A DNA stretch of 5,289 nt from a bacterium (GTDB lineage: Bacteria; Actinomycetota; Thermoleophilia; Solirubrobacterales; 70-9). Positions within the stretch are counted from its first letter, which is position 1. Each line of letters begins with the position of its first letter. Of the stretch, positions 1-4,461 are shown piece after piece. A program made the translations under genes and the position numbers. The stretch is taken from assembly GCA_002919115.1 (NCBI GenBank), contig PKER01000163.1, positions 1 to 5,289 on the forward strand, in the 5' to 3' direction. The notes beneath the pieces were generated by a model that saw nothing but the letters and a program-made list of their open reading frames with translations, had not been told where the DNA came from and searched no databases.

Positions 1-644
1 CGCTCCTCGGCGTCGCCGTCGCCGCGCGCCGGCAGGAGCGCGTAGACGCGCTGGTCGGCGGCGCCCTTCGGGTCGAGGACCTCCGCGATCGCCCCGTCGT
101 GCTCGCTCGTGACCAGCGCCGCCGCGTGACGCGGCAGGACGCTGCGGATCTCGGCGACGAACGCGACCGCGCCCCGGGTCAGGTCACAGCCGAGCCGGGC
201 GGCGCGGCGGACGATCTCGTCGGCGGAGACCGCCTGCGCGCGCACGTCCTCGAGCAGCGAGCCGCGCAGCTCACCGGCGAGCTCGTCGCGCGCGTCCAGC
301 ACCGCGACCTCGGTGACCACGGCGAGCGCCGCGGTGCGCAGGACCTCCGCGACGTCGATGCTCGGCCGCGGCACCCCGTTGCGCGCCTGCAGCGCAAACA
401 CCTCGCCGATCACCTCGTCGCCGACGCGCACCGGCTCGAGGTGCGCCACCCCGGGCGGCCGCTCGCCGCCCGCGGCGCGCAGCGCGTCCAGGTCGATGGA
501 GTCGTCGGACGCGGCCCTCAGGTTGCGGCTCGGCAGGACTACGGCGACCGGCGCCCCCGCCTCCGCGGCCGCCAGCTCGACGACGCTCTGTAGTCCCTCA
601 CCGTCGAGCAAAGCCGCGAGCATCCTCGAGTGCAGATCCTGCAT
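1..644 (-). CDS. PucR/CdaR-like transcriptional regulator, N-terminal part (runs off the left edge)
   Basis: The minus-strand frame from the ATG at 644-642 stays open for 214 codons to the window edge. Residues about 15-115 look like a degenerate GAF-type sensor: a helix around SVVELAAAEAGAPVAVVLP, then VRVGDEVIGEVFAL. Residues about 120-165 (LAGELRGSLLEDV, then DEIVRRAARLGCDLTRGAVAF) match the pattern that opens the CdaR GGDEF-like domain of PucR/CdaR regulators: a helix, an 'A-R-LG-DL' turn, then a strand. The family's C-terminal helix-turn-helix would lie outside the window, so DNA binding is inferred. PucR-type proteins often control purine or other nitrogen catabolism, which fits the position directly after amt-glnK on the same strand. 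No good Shine-Dalgarno precedes the ATG, and the frame stays open upstream into a hairpin, so the start is uncertain; an ATG at codon 8 is an alternative. It could be another GAF-HTH regulator. Confidence 0.72.
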   Translation of the reverse strand, partial: MQDLHSRMLAALLDGEGLQSVVELAAAEAGAPVAVVLPSRNLRAASDDSIDLDALRAAGGERPPGVAHLEPVRVGDEVIGEVFALQARNGVPRPSIDVAEVLRTAALAVVTEVAVLDARDELAGELRGSLLEDVRAQAVSADEIVRRAARLGCDLTRGAVAFVAEIRSVLPRHAAALVTSEHDGAIAEVLDPKGAADQRVYALLPARGDGDAEE

Positions 645-663
645 GCCGGCGCCAGATGAAGGG

Positions 664-713
664 AGCGATGCCGCGCCCGGGGCCCCCGCTGCGCCCGGGC
701 GCGGCACGTCGCT
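664..713 (-). terminator. GC-rich hairpin after glnK, possible terminator or attenuator
   Basis: A perfect 12-bp inverted repeat has arms at 670-681 (gccgcgcccggg) and 694-705 (cccgggcgcggc) around a 12-base loop. A T-A pair (669/706) extends it, and after a 2-base bulge (707-708) so do five more pairs (664-668 with 709-713). It lies 11 bp past the glnK stop and about 20 bp before the next gene. No T-tract follows on the minus strand, so it is not a canonical intrinsic terminator. It could end most amt-glnK transcripts, protect their 3' end, or attenuate read-through into the regulator gene. A competing pairing exists between 661-667 and 720-726. Confidence 0.5.
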
Positions 714-725
714 GGTCCTCGCTCC

Positions 726-1094
726 CTACGCGGGGATCTCCGCCTCGTCGTGGGCCTGGAGGACGACGTCGCCCTCCTCGCCGGTGCGGATGCGGATCGC
801 CTCCTCGACGGGGATCACGAAGATCTTCCCGTCGCCCACGGCGCCCGTGCGGGCGTGCTTCAGGATTGTCTCGACGACGAGGGACTTGTCCTTGTCCTCG
901 ACGACGACCTCGACCTTCAGCTTCGGCCGCACGTTCACCGTGAGGGTCGACCCGCGGTAGTGCTCGACGATGCCCTTCTGGCGGCCCGAGCCCTTCACCT
1001 CGGTGATCGAGAGGGACGGGAAGCCCTTCTCGAGTAGCTCCGAGCGGATCGGCTCGAACGCCTCGTGGCGGATGTACGCCTCGATCTTCTTCAC
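726..1094 (-). CDS. glnK: Nitrogen regulatory protein PII (GlnK) lacking T-loop Tyr51
   Basis: This is a 122-residue PII protein, slightly longer than the usual 112. PII proteins are cytoplasmic trimers that bind ATP/ADP and 2-oxoglutarate and, as GlnK, plug the Amt channel when nitrogen is plentiful. Visible landmarks: the T-loop from about 37 (GRQKG 37-41 with Q39), Y46-R47-G48, K58, the B-loop TGAVGDGKIFV at 83-93, and the RIRTGEEGD C-loop at 101-109. These keep the residues used for nucleotide and 2-oxoglutarate binding. The oddity is position 51: where E. coli has YRGAEY, this protein reads YRGSTL, so Tyr51, the uridylylation or adenylylation site, is Leu. Ser49, the residue phosphorylated in cyanobacterial PII, is present. 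The start is GTG, chosen because a strong Shine-Dalgarno precedes it and the N-terminus MKKIEA matches the family. It lies 17 bp after amt on the same strand, an operon. Confidence 0.96.
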   Translation of the reverse strand: MKKIEAYIRHEAFEPIRSELLEKGFPSLSITEVKGSGRQKGIVEHYRGSTLTVNVRPKLKVEVVVEDKDKSLVVETILKHARTGAVGDGKIFVIPVEEAIRIRTGEEGDVVLQAHDEAEIPA

Positions 1095-1100
1095 TTAGCT

Positions 1101-1110
1101 CACCTCCCCT
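1101..1110 (-). promoter_or_regulatory. Shine-Dalgarno of glnK
   Basis: On the minus strand this reads aggggaggtg, six bases before the GTG start of glnK. It fills most of the 17-bp gap after the amt stop codon (TGA at 1114-1112). It settles the GTG as the start and gives glnK its own strong ribosome entry within the operon. Confidence 0.85.
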
Positions 1111-1111
1111 C

Positions 1112-2596
1112 TCACGAGCTCGCCTGCTGGGCAGGGGTAGGCGTTGCCAGTGGCGTACCCGCGACGTGTGGCTCGAAGCCGCTCGTGACGGGGTACTCCT
1201 CCTGCGGGATGAAGGACTCGGGGTACCCGTACATCCCGTGCGAGGAGATGTCGAGGCCCGCGAGCTCCTCCTCCTCGCTGACGCGGAGGCCGATCGTCGC
1301 CTTGATCAGCGCGAACGTCGCGTAGGAGAGGATGAACACCACCACGAAGGTGAGCACCACGGCGAGCGCCTGGACAGCGAGCTGACCGAGCGTGCCGCCG
1401 AAGGCGACGTCGCCGTTGAACAGCCCGTACCAGATGCCCGGGGAGGCGCCGCCGTCGATGTCGACGAGCCGCGGGCTGGCGAAGATGCCGACCGCGATCG
1501 TGCCCCAGATACCCGCCAGGCCGTGCGCGGAGAGCGCGCCGACCGGGTCGTCCAGGCGCTTCTCGATGGCCAGCACGCCGACCACGACGAGCACGCCGGC
1601 GAGGAACCCGATGATCGGTGCCGCCCAGTACTCGACGAAGCCCGCCGGCGCCGTGATGCCGACCAGGCCGGCGATCGCGCCGTTGCCGGCCATGCCGACG
1701 TCGAGCGAGCGCGTCTTCAGGTACACGGTCAGCACCGCGCCGAGCACGCCGGCCGCGGCGGCGAGCTGCGTGTTCAGCATGGCCTCGCCGAAGAACGAGT
1801 CGGCCGTGCCGAACGTCGAGCCGCCGTTGAAGCCGAACCAGCCGATCCACAGGAGCACCACGCCGAGGCCGACCAGCGGCATCGAGTGACCCGGGATCGC
1901 GCGCGGCTTGCCGTCGGGGCCGTACTTGCCCTTCCGCGGGCCGAGCAGGAGCAGGGCCGCGAGGCCGCCGACCGCGCCGGTGAGGTGGACCACGGAGGAG
2001 CCCGCGAAGTCCATCACCGGCTTGCCGCCGACGTCGGCGAGCAGGCCGCCGCCCCACACCGAGTGCGCGATGAGCGGGTAGATGACGGCGCCGAAGACGG
2101 CCGCGTAGATGACGTACGCGCCGAACTTGATGCGCTCCAGGGTCGTGCCCCAGACGATCGCGAGCGAGACCGCGGCGAACGCGAGCCCGAACAGCATCAG
2201 CATCGCGTCCGAGCCGGCGACCGTGAACGCGTCCTCGCCGCTACCGATCTCCTGGCCGAAGTGGAAGAAGAACCCGTCGGTCCCGAAGAAATCGTTCCCT
2301 GGGCCGCTGATGCCGTAGCCGATGGCCCACCAGGCGATCGTGATCATGGCGAAGTTCACGAAGATCTTCGCCACGCCGGTGCCGACGTTCTTCTGCCTCG
2401 AGAAGCCGATCTCGAGGAACATGAAGCCGGCCTGCATCAGGAAGACGAGGATGCAGGCAACGGCCACCCACGTCATGTCCAGCTCCAGGGACTTTGCCTC
2501 CAGGAGCTCTGCCGGGTCCTGGGCGAACGCCGCCCCCGGCAAGATCAGCAAAGCCGCAAGCGCGCCAAGCGCGCCCAGGCTGAGCTTCTTCGTCAT
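1112..2596 (-). CDS. amt: Ammonium transporter, Amt family, with N-terminal signal peptide
   Basis: This 494-residue Amt/Mep/Rh protein conducts ammonium or ammonia across the cytoplasmic membrane. Residues 1-25 form a signal peptide: KK near the start, a hydrophobic core, and a likely cut after AAFA before QDP, as in E. coli AmtB. The mature part holds about eleven hydrophobic segments. The twin pore histidines are H204, in the signature DFAGSSVVH (196-204), and H358, in GALSAHGLAGIWGT. D196 matches the conserved structural Asp. F140 and F256 (WFGFN) fit the two gate phenylalanines (F107 and F215 in E. coli). The cytoplasmic tail at about 437-462 (GLRVSEEEELAGLD...GYPES) is the conserved segment involved in gating and GlnK contact, followed by a Pro/Thr-rich tail to 494. 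A strong Shine-Dalgarno precedes the ATG. glnK follows directly, so GlnK control of the pore is likely. Homotrimer assembly is family knowledge. Confidence 0.96.
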   Translation of the reverse strand: MTKKLSLGALGALAALLILPGAAFAQDPAELLEAKSLELDMTWVAVACILVFLMQAGFMFLEIGFSRQKNVGTGVAKIFVNFAMITIAWWAIGYGISGPGNDFFGTDGFFFHFGQEIGSGEDAFTVAGSDAMLMLFGLAFAAVSLAIVWGTTLERIKFGAYVIYAAVFGAVIYPLIAHSVWGGGLLADVGGKPVMDFAGSSVVHLTGAVGGLAALLLLGPRKGKYGPDGKPRAIPGHSMPLVGLGVVLLWIGWFGFNGGSTFGTADSFFGEAMLNTQLAAAAGVLGAVLTVYLKTRSLDVGMAGNGAIAGLVGITAPAGFVEYWAAPIIGFLAGVLVVVGVLAIEKRLDDPVGALSAHGLAGIWGTIAVGIFASPRLVDIDGGASPGIWYGLFNGDVAFGGTLGQLAVQALAVVLTFVVVFILSYATFALIKATIGLRVSEEEELAGLDISSHGMYGYPESFIPQEEYPVTSGFEPHVAGTPLATPTPAQQASS

Positions 2597-2602
2597 TCAC
2601 TG

Positions 2603-2609
2603 CCTCCTT
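2603..2609 (-). promoter_or_regulatory. Shine-Dalgarno of amt
   Basis: The minus strand reads aaggagg, six bases before the ATG of amt at 2596-2594. It is near-perfect and confirms this start, which keeps the complete signal peptide. Confidence 0.88.
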
Positions 2610-2631
2610 ACCGCCGAGCGCGCGCCCAGCG

Positions 2632-2653
2632 GTCGCGGTGTACGGATCGCGAC
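2632..2653. repeat. Inverted repeat upstream of amt, possible operator
   Basis: The arms gtcgcg (2632-2637) and cgcgac (2648-2653) are perfect complements around a 10-bp spacer. The dyad is centred about 46 bp upstream of the amt start, inside the 87-bp gap after the hydrolase gene. The position and the 16-bp centre-to-centre arm spacing suit a dimeric regulator site for amt. I see no convincing -35/-10 boxes nearby, and six-base GC arms can arise by chance in DNA this rich in GC. Confidence 0.3.
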
Positions 2654-2683
2654 TGAAGGTATGCGCGGGCGGAAGGGGGATCT

Positions 2684-3616
2684 TTAGCCGCGCGTCGAAA
2701 CTTGCGGCGCGGCCGTTGTACCGAAAGTCGAACGGCCCTCCCGGGCCCGGTGGACAGCCGGTCCGGGTGCGTTCACCTCGATCTCATCGCCCTCGCGGGC
2801 CAGCGCGATGGTCTCGGGATCGCGTCCCATGGCGCGCCAGCGCTCGGCGGCCTCCGCCGCCATCGCGTCGAGCTTCTCGTCGGTGTGCAGGGGGTCGTGG
2901 TGGAAGAGCAGCGCCCGCTTGGCGCCCACCCGGTCGGCGAACTTGAGCGCGTCGCCGAGCGCCGAATGGCCCCAGCCGACGTGCGCGGGGTACTCGGCGT
3001 CGGTGTACTGGCAGTCGTGGATCAGAAGGTCCACGTCCCGCGCGAGGTCGTAGCCGGAGATCCACTCGTCGGCGAGGTCGTCCAGCGACGAGCCGAGCGC
3101 GGGCTCGTGGTCGGGGATGTAGGCGAGCGTGGTCTCGCCGTCGGTGATCCGGTAGCCGAGCGTCGGCCCGCGGTGGGTGACCGCCTCGGCGCGGACCGTG
3201 ACGTCGCCGATCCGCCACTCGCTCGCCGGCGCGTCGTTGAACGCCACCGAGCAGGGCAGCTCGCGCACCTCGACGGGTGAGAGCGGCGCCGAGATGTAGC
3301 GCGCGATCCGGTCCTCCAGCGAGGCCTCGGGGGAGGACGGCCCCCAGATCGTGATCTCGCACTCCGGCCGGAAGCACGGGTGGAAGAACATCAGCCCCTG
3401 GATGTGGTCCAGGTGCAGGTGCGTCAGGAGGATGGCGACCCTCGGGGCGCCGGCGAGCTCGAGGCCGAGAGCCCGGATGCCGGTGCCCGCGTCGAGGATG
3501 AGCTGGCTTTCGTCGCGGAAGGTCACCTGGACGCACGACGTGTTCCCGCCGTAGCGGTTCATCGTCGGCCCCGGGGCCGGGACCGAGCCTCTCGCTCCCC
3601 AGATCTTGACCTTCAC
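2684..3616 (-). CDS. Metallo-beta-lactamase-fold hydrolase, phosphodiesterase-like
   Basis: This 310-residue protein carries the metal-binding core of the MBL superfamily. HLHLDH at 66-71 is the HxHxDH motif; further candidate metal ligands are H148 (VTHRG), D169 (IPDHE) and H239/H240 (FHHDP), with HDCQYT at 200-205 and H217 also in conserved-looking spots. The opening IWGARGSVPAPGP followed by RYGGNTSC and LDAGTGIR is typical of the COG1235 group (PhnP-like, tRNase Z-like, 'cAMP phosphodiesterase class II'-like). A phosphodiester substrate is therefore likely, but the substrate cannot be read from the sequence. No signal peptide is seen, so it should be cytoplasmic. The GTG start overlaps the PAS gene stop as GTGA, indicating translational coupling. 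The frame stays open 149 codons upstream, but that stretch is the PAS gene read in another frame. The stop is TAA, 87 bp before amt. Confidence 0.88.
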   Translation of the reverse strand: MKVKIWGARGSVPAPGPTMNRYGGNTSCVQVTFRDESQLILDAGTGIRALGLELAGAPRVAILLTHLHLDHIQGLMFFHPCFRPECEITIWGPSSPEASLEDRIARYISAPLSPVEVRELPCSVAFNDAPASEWRIGDVTVRAEAVTHRGPTLGYRITDGETTLAYIPDHEPALGSSLDDLADEWISGYDLARDVDLLIHDCQYTDAEYPAHVGWGHSALGDALKFADRVGAKRALLFHHDPLHTDEKLDAMAAEAAERWRAMGRDPETIALAREGDEIEVNAPGPAVHRAREGRSTFGTTAAPQVSTRG

Positions 3617-4023
3617 GTCTCGCCGTTGTCCGTGCGCGTCCAGAACATGATGATGGCCCCTGAGGCCTTGCCCTGCGCCGCAACGATGGGGAGCGCGGCG
3701 GCCTCGAGGGCCCGGTACCCGTCGGAGGCGGTCCTGATGCGGATCTCGCTGTGGGCCGGCCGGTCCGACTTGAGCGCGCCGGCGAGGTTGATCCCGTCGA
3801 GCTCCAGCGGCTCGCCCTCCTCGTCTACCGGCGCGAACGCGCGGATCCACTCGTCGGCGCGCATCTGCCCGGCCTCCTCGAACGAGCGGCCCAGCAGGGC
3901 GGCCGCGGCCTCGTTGTAGAAGAGCAACGTCCCCTCGCCGTCCACGAGCACGGCTGGCGTGGTGACGCTCGTCAGGAAATTGCGAGCCAGGATGAGCTCG
4001 AGTGGGCGTTGCGCACCTTCCAT
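3613..4023 (-). CDS. Small single-domain PAS protein
   Basis: This 136-residue protein is essentially one PAS domain. An N-terminal helix (about 7-18, LELILARNFLTSV) leads into TPAVLVDGEGTLLFYNEAAAALLG at 22-45, the usual first strands and helix of PAS. A helical middle (FEEAGQMRADEW) follows, and the final strands are HSEIRIRT (91-98) and SGAIIMFWTR (121-130). No output domain is fused, so it probably signals through a partner. The four-base overlap with the hydrolase gene makes that enzyme the obvious candidate. There is no LOV-type cysteine motif and no obvious heme ligand signature, so the ligand is unknown. No Shine-Dalgarno is visible before the ATG; instead a dyad ends one base upstream of it. 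Uniform codon use gives no sign of transfer. Confidence is high for the PAS fold and low for any specific function. Confidence 0.85.
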   Translation of the reverse strand: MEGAQRPLELILARNFLTSVTTPAVLVDGEGTLLFYNEAAAALLGRSFEEAGQMRADEWIRAFAPVDEEGEPLELDGINLAGALKSDRPAHSEIRIRTASDGYRALEAAALPIVAAQGKASGAIIMFWTRTDNGET

Positions 4024-4024
4024 C

Positions 4025-4052
4025 GGACCGCGGCTTGATCGGGCCGTGGTCC
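4025..4052 (-). promoter_or_regulatory. Dyad abutting the PAS gene start codon
   Basis: The arms 4025-4034 (ggaccgcggc) and 4043-4052 (gccgtggtcc) pair at nine of ten positions around an 8-base centre. In the minus-strand transcript, hairpin formation would end one base before the AUG (4023), with a C-A mismatch at the sixth pair. The element sits where a ribosome-binding site should be, and no Shine-Dalgarno is seen. It could be an operator for autoregulation or an RNA hairpin that limits initiation. Confidence 0.4.
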
Positions 4053-4105
4053 CATTGTGGCACTACGCACGCGCCGCATCCGCATCCGGCCGCGCGGTGT
4101 TACGC

Positions 4106-4138
4106 GGCTTGCGCGGAAGCCGGGGCGCGGCGCGCCCC
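4106..4138 (-). terminator. Two adjacent GC hairpins after the DUF5679-like gene, possible terminator
   Basis: Just past the stop of the small gene, the minus strand can form a stem from ggggcgcg and cgcgcccc (4122-4129 and 4131-4138; realistically six pairs and a five-base loop). Directly after it comes a stem from ggctt and aagcc (4106-4110 and 4117-4121, six-base loop). No T-tract follows. Their position before the PAS gene suggests they separate the two transcripts, but the evidence is only structural. Confidence 0.4.
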
Positions 4139-4145
4139 CGCCCCG

Positions 4146-4292
4146 TCAGTCGAGCTTCCCGATCTTGAAGATCTTCGTGCCGCAATCCGGGCAGACGCCC
4201 TGGATCGCCGGCCGCCCGTTCTTCATCGTGATCTGCTGGGCGTCCTTGATTTCGACCTTCTTGCGTTCCTTGACGCAATAGCCCTCGGCCAT
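4146..4292 (-). CDS. DUF5679-like small zinc-ribbon-type protein
   Basis: This 48-residue protein has the pattern I associate with DUF5679: YCVK near the N-terminus, KKVEIKDAQQITMKNGRPA in the middle, then GVCPDCGTKIFKIGK. Such small proteins are common in high-GC actinobacteria and Chloroflexi; their function is unknown. C34 and C37 form a clear CPDCG knuckle. The first knuckle is C6-V-K-E9, with Glu where I would expect a second cysteine, so the site would be C-E-C-C rather than four cysteines. The ATG is chosen because a strong Shine-Dalgarno (gaaaggaga) ends four bases before it. A longer upstream reading is possible, but it crosses this site and the intergenic repeats and lacks family resemblance. 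The gene is divergent from the channel gene, 169 bp away. Confidence 0.82.
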   Translation of the reverse strand: MAEGYCVKERKKVEIKDAQQITMKNGRPAIQGVCPDCGTKIFKIGKLD

Positions 4293-4296
4293 CGGT

Positions 4297-4305
4297 CTCT
4301 CCTTT
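4297..4305 (-). promoter_or_regulatory. Shine-Dalgarno of the DUF5679-like gene
   Basis: The minus strand reads gaaaggaga, four bases before the ATG at 4292-4290. It fixes the start of this 48-residue gene against longer in-frame alternatives. Confidence 0.85.
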
Positions 4306-4336
4306 CGGGAGATGTCGCTTGCAGGTGAGCGCGCCC

Positions 4337-4410
4337 CGTGCGGGACCGGCTGCACCTCTCGCTGGTGCGACCGTAGACCGCCCGTCGGACGGGACGCTCG
4401 TGCGGGACCG
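4337..4410. repeat. 12-bp direct repeat in the divergent intergenic region
   Basis: The sequence cgtgcgggaccg occurs exactly at 4337-4348 and again at 4399-4410, 62 bp apart start to start (about six helical turns). A partial relative, ggtgcgaccg, lies between them at 4364-4373. The second copy is embedded in the 4393-4420 hairpin. Repeats on one face of the helix between divergent promoters suggest a binding site for a regulator of one or both genes, but no known operator is recognised. Confidence 0.45.
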
Positions 4411-4420
4411 CACGAGCGTC
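4393..4420. repeat. Perfect 12-bp-stem hairpin between divergent genes
   Basis: The arms gacgctcgtgcg (4393-4404) and cgcacgagcgtc (4409-4420) are perfect complements around a 4-base loop (ggac). It lies 41 bp upstream of the channel start and about 100 bp upstream of the DUF5679-like start. A smaller dyad, cccgtc/gacggg (4381-4386 and 4388-4393), abuts it. No T-tract follows on either side, and both flanking genes point away, so it is not an ordinary terminator of a gene seen here. An operator or a 5'-leader structure is more likely. Confidence 0.6.
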
Positions 4421-4461
4421 GCCGGCCGGGGTCGCGGCGGCGCCCTGGGCTGGCCTGATAT

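Noticed and set aside
313..960. Plus-strand frames across the PucR-like and glnK region
   Set aside because: They are Ser/Thr/Arg/Ala-rich shadow translations with no recognisable motif, antisense to glnK and to the PucR-like frame.
1166..2656. A 496-codon plus-strand open frame opposite amt
   Set aside because: It is a shadow of the amt codon structure, rich in R, D, E and A without any hydrophobic core, while the minus strand encodes an unmistakable Amt protein.
2684..3616. A true antibiotic beta-lactamase
   Set aside because: The shared fold and HxHxDH motif are superfamily features. There is no signal peptide, and the flanking motifs fit the PhnP/phosphodiesterase-like group.
3613..4023. 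A blue-light LOV domain
   Set aside because: The conserved flavin-binding cysteine motif (NCRFLQ type) is absent; the protein has no cysteine in the core.
3617..4063. A 149-residue N-terminal extension of the hydrolase, giving a 459-residue protein
   Set aside because: That stretch is arginine-rich and non-domain-like, and overlaps the PAS gene in another frame. The hydrolase family normally starts near the IWGARGS motif, right after the GTG at 3616.
4293..4461. An N-terminally longer form of the DUF5679-like gene (start near 4499)
   Set aside because: The extension is Arg/Gly/Pro-rich, runs through the hairpin and repeats, and ignores the strong Shine-Dalgarno placed right before the ATG at 4292.
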